A stretch of DNA of 64,000 nucleotides from the NCBI GenBank assembly GCA_963802575.1, contig CAWDJF010000003.1, forward strand, positions 62,001 through 126,000, in the 5' to 3' direction. Source of the DNA: DATFTE01 sp963802575. GTDB taxonomy: Bacteria > Acidobacteriota > Terriglobia > Terriglobales > Acidobacteriaceae. Made by a program: the position numbers and the translations under genes. The notes below the pieces were generated by a model. That model was not told the DNA's origin. It ran no database searches and saw nothing but the letters and a program-made list of their open reading frames with translations. Positions within the stretch are counted from its first letter, which is position 1; the number at the start of each line of letters is the position of its first letter. This document shows positions 24,600-34,955 of the stretch, piece after piece.

Positions 24600-26627
24600 T
24601 TGGCGTTGAGCGACAAAACACGGGATCGGGCAATGTTAACAACGCTGGCGGTGCTCATGCTCGCCCAAATGTGGATGGCCGATCTGCGCCTCTCGGTCAC
24701 TTCCGACGAAATCGACCACCTGCAAGCTGGCTATCGCTATGTCACGTGCCATGACTTCGGATGGAATCCCGAGCATCCACCGTTGGTGAAGATGGTAGCC
24801 GCGTTACCTCTGCTCTTCATGCACATCAACGATCCGATCGGCGGGGCGTGTGGGCTGCCGGATTACAAGGGAATCGATTTTCAGGCAGGGCACGACTTTC
24901 TGTTTGCCAATAGCGAGAACGTGTTGACGGCCGCCCGTTTCGCAACCTCGATCTTTGCGATTGCACTGCTGCTATTTTCCTGGCTGCTGGCGAAGAGGCT
25001 GTTTGGGCGAACGGTGGCCGCCCTCTCCGCAATTCTTATCGCCTTCGAGCCCACCATTCTTGGTCACGGATCGCTGGTCACCACCGACGTGGCCGCAGCC
25101 CTGGGCTTTGTCGTCGCCGTCTTTACTACGTGCCTTTATCTCGATCAACGAAGCTGGCGGCGGGCTGTTCTCTTGGGGCTAAGCGTGGGATTTGCGCTTG
25201 GCCTGAAACACTCGACTGTGCTTCTCGCCGTGATCATCCCTTTGCTTCTGGCTGTCGACATTCTCTGGACTGAGAAAGCGAATCGTCCTGGCAGATTGTC
25301 GGGGCACACAGTGACGCTCACGATTGTCGTATTGTTGGCAATGATCAGCCTGTGGGCCGGTTATGGTTTCCGCTATTCCGGTCGTCCGGGAAACGCCCCG
25401 ATCTGGCCCTTGGAGAAGCAATGGGAAGAAGTTCACGGTGTTGTTCCTACGAAAATCATTTCGCAACTGATAAGTTACCGAGTCCTGCCTAAGCCCTACC
25501 TGGTCGGGTTGCGCGACGTGCTTTCCGCGTCAGAGTCAGGCCGCGCGGGATTTCTTCTTGGCCATTCTTATTTCGGTGGAAAATGGCAATACTTCGCAGT
25601 CGCCGCGCTGATTAAGCTCACTCTTCCCTTTCTGCTATTGTTGCTCGCCTCGGCCTTTGCGTTCGATTTCTGGAGAGATCATCTTCGCGAATTCTGCGTT
25701 GTACTCATTCCTATCGCGGTGATTCTCGCATCGGGGCTATTCTCGAAGATAAATATCGGATTTCGCCACGTTCTACCCATCGTTCCGTTTCTAGCCATCT
25801 TTGCAGCCGCAGGCGCTTGGAACCTTCTCCAAACACATCGCTGGCAAAAGCCGGTACTGCTGGCTCTGCTGCTATTTCACGCCGGCAGCTCCCTGGATTC
25901 CTTTCCCAACTATCTGAGCTACAGCAACGAAGCTTGGGGCGGACCTGCCAACACTTATAGGTTTCTTGCCGATTCCAACGTCGATTGGGGACAGGCGCAG
26001 AAGATGGCGCGTGACTACGTTGCGCGCACCCATCCTGAATCGTGCTTCTTCATCCAGGCCTACAACGAGCGGAGCGTCGACTACCATATTCCGTGCGGAT
26101 CGATCAGTGAGATGGAAGATGAGGTTCCTCCGGAAACCTTCACCGGCACACTGATCGTGAGCAGCAACCTGGTCGATGGCATTTCAAAGTTTTCGGGTGG
26201 AGTGCGCGCCAGCCGACTGTTCCGCAACCTCAGCCCGAAAGAGAAGCTCGGGGGCAGCGCGCTCTTGGTATATGAAGGAACATTCGACCTTCGCCCGCTG
26301 GTCTCGGCGACATTGATACGGAATGTAGATCCCAGACTCACTCCGCAAGAAAAAATGATTCGAGCTCAGCGCGCGGCCACCGTAGATCCCACTAACCCTG
26401 ATGCCTACATGATCATGTGCAGCTGGTCGAAGCGGTTTGGAGATTTCGCCTCGGCCCGAACCGAATGCAACGCCGGTATGCGTCTCCTCTTCTCAGACCC
26501 TGAGAGCAGTGACCGGATTCGGGCAAAGGCCCTCGCCTTCGTCAACGGGATTGGAGTCCCTATCGATCGCGAGAATCAGGCGTTGTCGCAAGCAAATCAA
26601 GAAAGTTTATTGGGCAGCTTTCGCTAA
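24600..26627 (+). CDS. GT39/ArnT-like membrane glycosyltransferase
   Basis: A 675-residue protein beginning with TTG (GGGGAG six bases upstream). The first periplasmic loop has the DE motif and HPPL signature of polyprenyl-phosphate glycosyltransferases: TSDEIDHLQAGYRY and NPEHPPLVKMVAALPLLF. About ten membrane helices follow to residue 420, then a soluble C-terminal domain. Such enzymes transfer a sugar from a lipid carrier to a protein or lipid at the periplasmic face. It is likely co-transcribed with the preceding TPR membrane protein. Confidence 0.72.
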   Translation: MALSDKTRDRAMLTTLAVLMLAQMWMADLRLSVTSDEIDHLQAGYRYVTCHDFGWNPEHPPLVKMVAALPLLFMHINDPIGGACGLPDYKGIDFQAGHDFLFANSENVLTAARFATSIFAIALLLFSWLLAKRLFGRTVAALSAILIAFEPTILGHGSLVTTDVAAALGFVVAVFTTCLYLDQRSWRRAVLLGLSVGFALGLKHSTVLLAVIIPLLLAVDILWTEKANRPGRLSGHTVTLTIVVLLAMISLWAGYGFRYSGRPGNAPIWPLEKQWEEVHGVVPTKIISQLISYRVLPKPYLVGLRDVLSASESGRAGFLLGHSYFGGKWQYFAVAALIKLTLPFLLLLLASAFAFDFWRDHLREFCVVLIPIAVILASGLFSKINIGFRHVLPIVPFLAIFAAAGAWNLLQTHRWQKPVLLALLLFHAGSSLDSFPNYLSYSNEAWGGPANTYRFLADSNVDWGQAQKMARDYVARTHPESCFFIQAYNERSVDYHIPCGSISEMEDEVPPETFTGTLIVSSNLVDGISKFSGGVRASRLFRNLSPKEKLGGSALLVYEGTFDLRPLVSATLIRNVDPRLTPQEKMIRAQRAATVDPTNPDAYMIMCSWSKRFGDFASARTECNAGMRLLFSDPESSDRIRAKALAFVNGIGVPIDRENQALSQANQESLLGSFR

Positions 26628-26643
26628 CCAGCGCGGCAGCAAG

Positions 26644-27921
26644 TCAAGCCGCTTTGCAGACAATGGACTCGGCATCGGTTGCAGGCAGTGAGCGGCGCGC
26701 TCCCACCAATCCTCTTGCCATCTCAGTGATGAAGTAGCTGCCCGCCAGGAAGGTCACCCAGAAAATCGGATGACGGTAGCGGTCCATGAATTGAATGAAG
26801 TAATAGACCGGCGGGAAGAACACGAGCCACAACCCCATGATGTAGGCCGCCGAACGAGAATTCCTCCACATAAGAATCAGCCCTGGAAGACTAAGAAAAC
26901 TGAAGATGTCAAGCAGCCAAGGGCTCCAAACGATACCATTCTTATTGTTTAGGGTTCGCGGAGGAAACCAGAACACGCTAAAACGTTGCGCCGTTAACAT
27001 GCCGAACGGCTTGGGATTCTCCCTCATCCAATTCGTCGCTTCTTTCATCCGAACACGGTTGTACTCCACCTCTCCCATCTCGCGAACCCTAATCGCCTCG
27101 GCATAGCTGAAATTCGGGTGGGTCGACTCGAAGCAACGCTCTTGGTCGTTGGTTTCGAACAATGCACTGGCGCAGGAATTATTAGAGACGGCTAGTTCCA
27201 GTCCCAGATTGTCGCGGATAAAAACTGGCCGGTGAAAGACCACAAAATTGCGTACGCTCCAGGGCGCAACGATGAGCAGCGGCACGACCGCCAATAAGAT
27301 CTTCTCCCGCCGTGTACGAGGTGAACGAAAGTGCAAGAGCAGTAGCCAGAAGGGGAATACGGCGACTACGACCGGTTGCAGAAGAAGCAGTACTCCCCAA
27401 AGCAGCCCTGAGAGCCACAGGTGACTTCTCGATAAGTCTGCCGAGAGAGCACTCCGCATGACGAAAGCAACGCACAGAATCAATAAAGCAGCCAGGGTGG
27501 ACTCGCCCAGAACGATCGGAGGAATCCCGGACAGGATCCATGCCAAGGCCGCCACTATGCCAGTCCAGAAACCTAATCCGAGGCGTTGTGCGAGGAGAGG
27601 AAACAGCATTAGTAGTAAAGCGAGTTCCAAAAGGCTGGCCCACACCGCCGCATTTCCCGCCGCCAAGTCAGTGGGAAAGACTTTCATGAATAAAGCCAGA
27701 TAGGCCGGATACAGAGGAGCCAGATGTGCAGACGGGCCGGTTGGTAACATACCGAAAGGGTCGGAAAACTCTCCGCGATCGGCGATCGATTGCGCCAATG
27801 CTGTTGATTCAAAACCAGCGACCCGGATGGAATGCCGTTCGGACCGGGGACGGTAAACGTAAATCGTCAGAAGCCCTAGAACAATTACGGCGATCCCCTT
27901 AAGCTTTGCCTTCGTATTCAT
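26644..27921 (-). CDS. GT39-like polytopic membrane protein
   Basis: A 425-residue protein from the ATG at 27921, with about nine membrane helices. The N-terminal loop RVAGFESTALAQSIADRGEF and PTGPSAHLAPLYPAYLALFM resembles the first periplasmic loop of family-39 glycosyltransferases, though the canonical DE pair is not clear. Residues 240-300 form a loop with FETNDQERCF. It lies 28 bases downstream of the 11/12-haem cytochrome on the same strand and could be the last gene of that operon. Confidence 0.55.
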   Translation of the reverse strand: MNTKAKLKGIAVIVLGLLTIYVYRPRSERHSIRVAGFESTALAQSIADRGEFSDPFGMLPTGPSAHLAPLYPAYLALFMKVFPTDLAAGNAAVWASLLELALLLMLFPLLAQRLGLGFWTGIVAALAWILSGIPPIVLGESTLAALLILCVAFVMRSALSADLSRSHLWLSGLLWGVLLLLQPVVVAVFPFWLLLLHFRSPRTRREKILLAVVPLLIVAPWSVRNFVVFHRPVFIRDNLGLELAVSNNSCASALFETNDQERCFESTHPNFSYAEAIRVREMGEVEYNRVRMKEATNWMRENPKPFGMLTAQRFSVFWFPPRTLNNKNGIVWSPWLLDIFSFLSLPGLILMWRNSRSAAYIMGLWLVFFPPVYYFIQFMDRYRHPIFWVTFLAGSYFITEMARGLVGARRSLPATDAESIVCKAA

Positions 27922-27949
27922 GGTGCAATGGAACAAGTGCGATTTACTT

Positions 27950-29926
27950 TCACTTCTTGCCGCCCACGGCCGCCGTCACCACCGAACCATCTGGATTGTG
28001 CGCCATATTATGGCAGGTCAGCGTGCAGGTACTCGATCCCTGGTTGTAAGAAACCGGCAAAGCACCGTTGGGAGCCACCACATTGATATCGAAGTTGACC
28101 AGCCTCTGCCCTGAGATGTTGGTGCTATTCGAACTCATGCCGTGCGCGGTGTGGCAGGTGGAGCAGGAGAATCCTGCATTGATGTGCGAGGAGTGCTTGC
28201 TGAAACTCGCGTTCTGCAGAACGTTTTGCAGGTTGTGACACTTGCCGCACATGGCGTACGGCCCGTTGACACTAAGATCGGGACTGGGGAAGAGATTGGT
28301 TACCGGCTGTCCGGGCGCCGGCGCCTGGCTGAATTCGTAGCGGCGCTCAAGGATGTGAGTCCACCTCGATCCGTGCGGTCCGTTCGGTCCCACGCCGCCG
28401 AACTCGCGATTGTCGTCGCTGTTGTGGCAGTCAGTACAGAAGATCTGCACGCCCACCGCCCGTCCTTGCGTGGTGCCATTCACATTCCACATGTTGGTCA
28501 GCAAACTCGGCTGTGGGAGCGCGCTGCTGCGGGGATGAAACACGGGATGGCTCGACGCCGCCGAAATATTGAACTGCGGAATCAGGTTCAGCGGATCCGC
28601 CGTTGTCAGCAACCGTGCTGGAAGATATCCGAACTTCGTCCGATCCTGCACCTTGGAAGCATTATTTCCATGGCAACGGATGCATGTCTCGAACTGGTTG
28701 TGCGCGGGATGAAGCACCGTCAGTCCATCCTTCTCGCTGATGCCAATGGTCGCATTCTGCGAAGAACGCAGAGCCGGAGCCGCCGCAAACGACGTCACTG
28801 CCTGCGACGAATGTGGGTCGTGGCAATCGATGCATCCCGACTGGCTCGGAGTATTCGGAACCACGGTCTGGAACTGTCCTTTGCTCAGCGCCTTGAATTG
28901 CGCCGCGTTATTTGTGGAAGAAATCGGATGTCCGATTTTGGCGTATTCCGCAGCCACGTTGAACTTCGCGGAAACATTCGCCGGCACCATCACACTGGCC
29001 GCCGCCGCTCCGTTGCGTCCGGCAGCATAGCCAAGCATGCCGGTCGTCGCAGAACCTGGTGCGGTCGAACTCGATCCCGAGTGGCAATTCAGACAATCCT
29101 GATCGCCCGCCCCGCGCAAAACCCAGTCTGGGCCGGGCGCGTTGTGGTTCGCATGGCAACTGACGCAAGCATTCTGATCGAGCGTCGGATACGGCAGGTT
29201 CTGCACCGCGTCCGTCGCCGTCGCGTGAATGCTCTGCGGCCATCCCGCCAGCGGATTCGTCTGCCCCTGCACCACACGATTGGGATCGTGGCACGCTAAG
29301 CACATCGCACCCGACGCGCTGTTTTTCACCAGGAAATTCTGCGCAATAGGATCTTTAGCCTGCACATGCGGATTGTGGCAGGACGTGCACTCAATGTTGC
29401 CGTTGATCAGCTGAATGGCTCCCGTGGTATCGGCCGTCTGCCCTTTCGACGCCAGCGTCGCCACCAGGTCCGGCGCATCATTCATGGGAAGCACGAGACT
29501 AAAGGGATGCGACGATTGCAGATTCGTCCCTAGAACATCGGTCGCATACATCGAGCCCGCCATCGTCACCTTGCCGAATACGGCCGTGGTTCCCGGCGCT
29601 ACCGTGCCGTCGTGGCAACTCAGACAAAGATTGCTGTCGCTCCCCAGGATCGGCTGCGGGTTTCCAGTCTCATGATAAGTAGAACTGGTGTACGGCATGT
29701 AAGTCTGCGTGCTCAGCGTCTGATTCCACAATGGCGCAGTGCTGGCCGTAATTCCCGAATGCGGCGCGTGACAATAAAGACAGAAATCGGTGCGCGCTCC
29801 CGTGATGGGCGACTTGCTACCCGGCCCCAGATCATGCACTCCAATGACGTCGCCCCCAAGTTGCGCTTGTAAGACGGCGGTCCACAGCAAGACGAAGCAG
29901 CAGGCGAACAATGGTCTGATTTTCAT
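27950..29926 (-). CDS. Secreted multihaem cytochrome c: 11 CXXCH sites plus one CX3CH
   Basis: A 658-residue protein with a signal peptide (cleavage near VLQAQ). Eleven haem-binding CXXCH motifs are readable: CLYCH, CLSCH, CTSCH, CLACH, CVSCH, CLNCH, CIDCH, CIRCH, CTDCH, CGKCH and CSTCH. A twelfth site near the C-terminus reads CTLTCH, one residue longer than normal. Many sites are followed by a second His (CHAPH, CHNPH, CHDPH), typical of doubled-CXXCH cytochromes with bis-His haems. No membrane anchor, so it is periplasmic or exported. Its ATG overlaps the stop of the NHL gene (ATGA), with AAGGGGGA as ribosome site. Probably the extracellular or periplasmic relay of the operon. Confidence 0.9.
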   Translation of the reverse strand: MKIRPLFACCFVLLWTAVLQAQLGGDVIGVHDLGPGSKSPITGARTDFCLYCHAPHSGITASTAPLWNQTLSTQTYMPYTSSTYHETGNPQPILGSDSNLCLSCHDGTVAPGTTAVFGKVTMAGSMYATDVLGTNLQSSHPFSLVLPMNDAPDLVATLASKGQTADTTGAIQLINGNIECTSCHNPHVQAKDPIAQNFLVKNSASGAMCLACHDPNRVVQGQTNPLAGWPQSIHATATDAVQNLPYPTLDQNACVSCHANHNAPGPDWVLRGAGDQDCLNCHSGSSSTAPGSATTGMLGYAAGRNGAAAASVMVPANVSAKFNVAAEYAKIGHPISSTNNAAQFKALSKGQFQTVVPNTPSQSGCIDCHDPHSSQAVTSFAAAPALRSSQNATIGISEKDGLTVLHPAHNQFETCIRCHGNNASKVQDRTKFGYLPARLLTTADPLNLIPQFNISAASSHPVFHPRSSALPQPSLLTNMWNVNGTTQGRAVGVQIFCTDCHNSDDNREFGGVGPNGPHGSRWTHILERRYEFSQAPAPGQPVTNLFPSPDLSVNGPYAMCGKCHNLQNVLQNASFSKHSSHINAGFSCSTCHTAHGMSSNSTNISGQRLVNFDINVVAPNGALPVSYNQGSSTCTLTCHNMAHNPDGSVVTAAVGGKK

Positions 29927-31027
29927 TGTGATCCCCCTTTCGCCTGCTTCGGCAATCCGAAATAGTGGAATACTTGCACCCGATGGTTGTACGAATCCGC
30001 CACATACAGGCGGTCGTTGCGGTCGATGAACATTCCCGCCGGCAACTGAAACTGCCCCGCCGCCGTGCCGCGTTGCCCGAAGTAATAGAGCAACTGCCCC
30101 TTGCGGTTAAACACCTGCACCGTGCCCCATGCCCCATCCACTACATAAATGTCGCCTTCCGAATCGACCGCCACGCCCTTGGGACGGAACATGTCACCGT
30201 TCGTGTCACCGAGCCTTCCGATCGCATACTTGAACACGCCCGAGCGATCCAGCACCTGCACCCGGAAATTCATCGCATCCACGACAATCAGATCCTGCCC
30301 ATCCAGCCGCAATTCCGTCGGGATAGTTGAATTCGCCTTCCCCGTTCCCTGTTTTTCCGATCTTCTGCAGCACACTGCCCTGCATATCGAGCATGAAGAT
30401 CTGGTTGCGCAGCGTATCAGTCACGTAGATTCTTTGCGCCGCGGAATCAATCGCGATGCCCGTGGGACGTTTGAAATATCCTTCACCGCCCTTCAAGCTG
30501 CCGATCGCACGCTGATACTTCCCTCCGGAATCGAAGACAAAAATCTTTCCCGTGTCAGAGTCGGTGACATAGATATTGTCGTCCGCATCGACCGCGACGC
30601 ATTGCGGCTTCAACATCGGGTCTTTGCCCTTTTCCTGGCGCGTAATGAACTTGTATTTCTGTTGACCGAAATCAAAGATGTGAACGCCTCCGGCCCCCGG
30701 ATCGGTCACAATAATCCGTCCACGCGAGTCGGTCACGACGCTATAAGGACGGATTAGAAAGTGGAACTCCGGCTCTCCTGCCACCACATCGACCAGGCGA
30801 TTCCAGAAGCCGCGCTTCGGCTTCACCTCGCGCTCCCAACTGAAGCTGCGCTCGTAGATAAGTTTGCGGCCGCCTTCCAGCAACAAGGCGGGAGGCGCGG
30901 GTTCGGCCGGCTTTTCCTTTGGCTTGCCGGCGCTCCACGCAGGCGCGACCCATCCTGGCGTGCTCAGCAGCAACACCAGAACTTGCACCCTTCGCGCGCG
31001 ACCGGCTTTTAAAAGAAATTGAACCAC
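29923..31027 (-). CDS. Secreted NHL-repeat beta-propeller protein, frameshifted
   Basis: The first frame (GTG at 31027) gives a signal segment and NHL blades such as RPYSVVTDSRGRIIVTDPGA, KPQCVAVDADDNIYVTDSDT and RPTGIAIDSAAQRIYVTDTL up to GEFNYP. One base later the blades continue in another frame: TELRLDGQDLIVVDAMNFRV, RPKGVAVDSEGDIYVVDGAW, LPAGMFIDRNDRLYVADSYN. A single extra G near 30323 explains the break. The propeller has about six blades and probably binds cytochrome or cell-surface partners. It overlaps the barrel gene upstream by 19 bases and the cytochrome gene downstream by four. Confidence 0.85.
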
Positions 31028-32861
31028 CGCGACACCCCAGCGTAGTAGGACGATACCATTGCCGGCGGAAGGCCCGATGCGCTGAAACCTTGCATCAGCC
31101 GGCTGTATCCGCCATTCACTTCCATCTTGCGGAAGCGGTAGTGAAAAACAGCATTGAACTGTTCGCTGCTGTTCGATGATCCTACTCCGCCAGAGAACGT
31201 GTTGCTATTCCCGCGTGAAAAGCCCGCGCCGATCGTCAACCGCGAAATGGGAGAAGTACCGAAGCCGACCCCGTAACTCGTACCGCTGTACAGGATGAGG
31301 AGATTTGAGGGAATGATCGGCGGCAATGGCGTAGACGATACTCCACCCGCCAACTGCAGGCCGTTCCCGCTCGACGAAGCGTAGTTCCCGTTCAGCGTGA
31401 TCCACTGGCCATATCCAATTCCGGTCGAGTAACTCTGGCTGCTGCTGCGCGTTCCCGCTTGCGTCGTAAAACCGCTCTTCGAGTATTCTCCACTGCCCGT
31501 CCAGGTAAACTGTTTCCCCACCCGTCGCCTGACGTTGCCCGAATAGTGGTAATAAGAAGTCATGTAGGTAATCAGCAGCGTCTCCACGTTTTGCGCGTAG
31601 CTGAAGGATCCGGCCAGAAACCAGCTTTGGATGCGATGCGCATAACTAGCCGACACATTGAGGCCCAGGGTATTGAGGTCGCTGCCGTCCAGAGTATTGT
31701 CGGTCACAAAAAGTGACCCGCTGAAATTGCCGCCAAACAATCCCTGGGAATAGCTGAGCCCGCCGCCATAAGCATTGGCGCCGTAGCTTTGCCCCTCAAA
31801 CGACTGTACGCGGCGGTCGGCGTATGCCTGCGATTGCAGGTTGGGAAGAATCAGATAACTCAGGCTCCCCGTCAGGTCAGTCGCATTCGATGACTGCTGC
31901 GGCTGCTGAATCGGCGCGCCTTGCGTGGCCGCAGCCTGGTAAAGAACGCCCGCCAGATTATCAGAGTAGTTTGCGCTGAACGAGGCATGCAGTTTGTTCG
32001 TCGGTTGTATGCTGGCGCCCGCAGCGACCGTGTCGATCGTCCCGTTAAAGCGGTATCCGGCGAAGTCGTCGTTCACATCCGACCGGTTCACGTTCGCTGA
32101 AAACGAACCGCGCAGCGGTAGCGTGTGCGACACGCTTAGTCCATAGCCCAGCGTATCAGCGTGGCTGGTCTCGTCCGTCTGGCCCGATTGCAGCACCTGC
32201 GGGATCAGCGCGTGCGAGGTGCCGTCGGAAAAATAGGCACCCATATTGAAGCCCCGGAACAGATAGCCGGAGCGCAGGCTGAACGACTGCGATCCCGAGT
32301 TGCCCATGTCGTTCGTTCCGTAAATCGAGTACTGGTTGCTGCCACGCTGGTAGCTCGCGGTCAGGCTCGGCAAGTCGGGAATCAATTCGCTCCACGAGAC
32401 GCCGAACGTGGTGCTATCTCCGTGCGTAGTGTAATTCGCTAACCCGGGAATACCAAAGTTTCCATCGCTGTTGTACGACTTGGCGAAGCTCACCGAGCCG
32501 GGAAAATGGCTGCCGCCGAAGATTCCGCTGGAAAAATTAAATCCGCGTGCCGCCGAAATTGATTGGAAGTCCGAATTCGTCCGCGACTGGTTGTAATAAG
32601 GAGATAGAGCGAATGAGAAGAAATTAGGATCGTAGTAAGAGCCCGAGAGCGTTCCGTTCCCGCCTGCGTTGAAGTTGTGATTGGATTGCAGTCAGGTCAC
32701 CGTATGCCACCGGAATAACCACCGGAGAGGATGCCGCTCAATTTCATGCTGAAGTCGCCCGTCTGCACCTGGCTTGCGGCTGGACCGGCCATCAACAGCA
32801 GGCCGATCAGCAGACTCGCTCCGAATTCGATACGCCTGAGCACTTCATACCAACCTTTCAC
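31009..32861 (-). CDS. Outer-membrane beta-barrel (porin-like) protein, frameshifted near N-terminus
   Basis: Starts with GTG at 32861, six bases after the prolyl-isomerase stop. The signal peptide (FGASLLIGLLLMAGPAASQ) is followed by MKLSGILSGGYSGG, then two extra A bases within about 20 bases near 32680-32700 break the frame; removing them gives YGDLTA and SNHNFNAGGNGTLSGSYYDP and a continuous protein of 616 residues. From there on it is alternating short amphipathic strands (SLTASYQRGSNQYSIYG, LRGSFSANVNRSDVN and so on) and ends with the terminal aromatic RWFNFF recognised by the BAM machine. It is not close to MtrB by any motif I can see. Proposed to be the pore of a porin-cytochrome conduit. 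Confidence 0.78.
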
Positions 32862-32866
32862 CGCGA

Positions 32867-33883
32867 CTACAGAACCTCGATCTTGGCGTTCTGTCGCAGT
32901 TTCTTGTCCAGGGTGGCGCGGACCTGGTTCGTTTTCTGCTTGGTCAACTCGATCTTCAATTGAGCCTTCACGTCTTCGAATTTCACCTTGCCTGCGGGAA
33001 TGTGCTTGTTGAGCCGGATGATGGTGTACATCTGATCCACCTGAAGAATTCCGCTTACGTCTCCGGGCTTCATAGTCGCCAGAGCCTTCAAAGCCTGCGG
33101 CGCCACTTGCGCGCGCGGGATCGCCTTGTGGTCGCCCATCATCACCCTGTAATCGTCTTCGGAAATCTTTTCCGCCAGCAGTCCGAACTCCTCGTAACTC
33201 TTCGCTGCCTTGGCCTGGGGCAGCGCGGCTTCCGCCTTCTTGCGCGATTCAGCTACCTGCTCGGGGGTAGCTTTCTCGGGAGCAATGAAAGAAATTGTCT
33301 GGATGGCAAATGCCTCGGGAACCTGGAAGCGCGCCGGATTCCTGTCGTAAAAAGCGCGCTCTTCCACCAGCGTTACTGCCGACTTGTTCTCGACTTCGGC
33401 CTTCAGCAAGGCGTCAATCAGCAGCGAGCGCAGAACCTTCTCGCGCAGCACTTTTTCGGATCCTTGAAAATCTGATTGCAGCACCTGCTGGTATTCCTGC
33501 GGCGAGCTGAACTGTCCGCGAAAATCTTTTTCCGCGCTCTGCAGCCTCGCCGGGGAAATCGTCAGCTTGCGGCGCAGCGCTTCCTGATAAACCAGCTCTT
33601 CGAAAATGATCATCTGCATGGCGCCGTTGCGGATGCCTGCTTCCATCTCTTTCGGCACTTCGCCGTTATGCTGCTTGGCGTAGGGGAAAATCGTGTACAT
33701 CTCGCGGGTCAGGTCGCGGTCGGTCAGCGCGGTTCCGTTCACTCGCGCCACCGGCTTGCCCGCCGGCTGCGCCATCGTTGTCTGATTCACAGGTTGGGTC
33801 GAAGCGTGCGACGAGACCATCTGGGCCCACATCGGATCGAGAGCCGCCAGAACCAGTACGCCGAGTAGAACCTGGGTTTTCAT
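32867..33883 (-). CDS. PpiC/SurA-type periplasmic peptidyl-prolyl isomerase
   Basis: A 338-residue protein with a signal peptide (MKTQVLLGVLVLAALDPMWA). The N-terminal helical chaperone domain begins VARVNGTALTDRDLTREMY; the C-terminal parvulin-like domain has AIQTISFIAPEKATPEQVAE, KSYEEFGLLAEKISEDD, MKPGDVSGILQVDQMYTIIR. Such proteins fold exported beta-barrels and cytochromes. GGAGG lies before the ATG. Its place between a cytochrome and a barrel gene suggests a dedicated assembly factor. Confidence 0.88.
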   Translation of the reverse strand: MKTQVLLGVLVLAALDPMWAQMVSSHASTQPVNQTTMAQPAGKPVARVNGTALTDRDLTREMYTIFPYAKQHNGEVPKEMEAGIRNGAMQMIIFEELVYQEALRRKLTISPARLQSAEKDFRGQFSSPQEYQQVLQSDFQGSEKVLREKVLRSLLIDALLKAEVENKSAVTLVEERAFYDRNPARFQVPEAFAIQTISFIAPEKATPEQVAESRKKAEAALPQAKAAKSYEEFGLLAEKISEDDYRVMMGDHKAIPRAQVAPQALKALATMKPGDVSGILQVDQMYTIIRLNKHIPAGKVKFEDVKAQLKIELTKQKTNQVRATLDKKLRQNAKIEVL

Positions 33884-33946
33884 CGCTTCCTCCTGCTCTT
33901 CACAAAACTGAAGAAATGGGGAGAGATTGCTCTCTCCCCGTTCCAG

Positions 33947-34833
33947 TTAGAACGTGGTCGGGACGGTCAATCCACCGTTCGACTCGTTGCCCTCTGCACC
34001 ATGGCATTGACGGCAGAACTGCGCAGTCTGGTTCGAATTCGCAGTGCCGCTGGCCGGGTTGTAGGGAGCGCGGACGAAGAACATGGTTGCGTAGTTGCCC
34101 GAAGGCAGGCCGCGTGGTCGGTGCCAGTGGTCACCTTCACTGTGTTCATGACATGCTGGTTGTGGCAGGTCGTGCACATCACTGTGGGTTGGTTGTAGGT
34201 ACGCGCTGGTGCTCACGAAGAAGCCGTAGTTCGTCACGAACTTCGGACGAATTCGGGCCGGTCATCTGAGATTGCGCCGTTCACGATCGTGCAATCCCAG
34301 TCATACGTTCCACCGCAGGTGACATAGGCGTTCAGTCCCACCGGGTGATCGTTCAGGTAGTTACCGGTCGTGGTGTTGTCGGCTCCGAGCAGGGTCGGAA
34401 TGTTGTTGTACGTTCCATACGTGCTGGGCAGAGTCTCGTACACCTTGTTCTTCATCATGGCGCCCTGTGCATAGTTGCCGTCATGGCAGCTCAGGCACAT
34501 AAGAACGCCGGATACGTCGGGGGTACCGGTGGTCAGAGCGGTGGGCAGGGTTTCAACAAAGGATCCGTGCTCGCTTTGGCCGGTGGTGATGGTCTGTCCA
34601 TAGAGCCCGCCTACGTCCTGGCCCCACAGAGCGATGTTGCCGGAGCTGGTGTCGGCATGCTTCGCCGCGCCGTTGCCATATGCGCCGCTGTGCGGAGCAT
34701 GGCAGCCTGCGCAGCCGCGGCCATAGTTCAGGTGAGCGCCCAGATACGTCGGACGTCGGACGTTCGTGATCTGAGCCGCCGCGAATCCTGCCACGGCCAG
34801 AACCATCAGCATTACTAGCAGTACTTTCTTCAT
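33947..34833 (-). CDS. Secreted four-haem cytochrome c, several frameshifts (OmcE-like candidate)
   Basis: The first frame has a signal peptide (MKKVLLVMLMVLAVAGFAAA) and two haem sites, GCAGCHAPHSG and CLSCHDGNY. Near 34264 and 34250 the frame slips twice, then gives FVTNYGFFVSTSAYLQPT; another slip near 34186 reveals VMCTTCHNQHVMNTV, and a last one near 34112 gives GLPSGNYATMFFVRAPYNP, FCRQCHGAEGNE and the end at 33947. The repaired protein is about 295 residues with four CXXCH sites. AGGAGGT before the ATG is one of the strongest ribosome sites here, and two hairpins precede it. Small size, four haems, export and the neighbours suggest the role of an OmcE-like extracellular cytochrome; this is inference. 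Confidence 0.75.
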
Positions 34834-34894
34834 AAGACCTCCTGAATGATGTGTTGCAACACGTCACTTCTACTTCCCTTACAAGTGCGACTAC

Positions 34895-34955
34895 CGGAGA
34901 CGGGACTTGCCGGCTGTACCCATCTCCGTTTTGACAGCCCGAAGGCCGCCAAAAC
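34895..34955 (-). promoter_or_regulatory. Tandem RNA hairpins in the leader of the four-haem cytochrome
   Basis: On the minus strand, GTTTTGGCGGCC-TTCG-GGCTGTCAAAAC (34955-34928) is a 12-pair stem capped by a UUCG loop. It is followed at once by CGGAGATGGG and CCCGTCTCCG closing a 14-base loop (34928-34895). The stems include three G-U pairs that would be A-C mismatches in the plus-strand RNA, which supports folding in the minus transcript. They lie between the NHL gene and the cytochrome gene. Possible roles are transcript processing, 5'-end stabilisation or attenuation. Confidence 0.65.

Noticed and set aside
28142..29299. Long plus-strand frame opposite the 11/12-haem cytochrome.
   Set aside because: Arg/Val/His-rich shadow of the cytochrome codons; no domain. 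The same holds for the plus-strand frames at 34846-35697 and 36235-37317.
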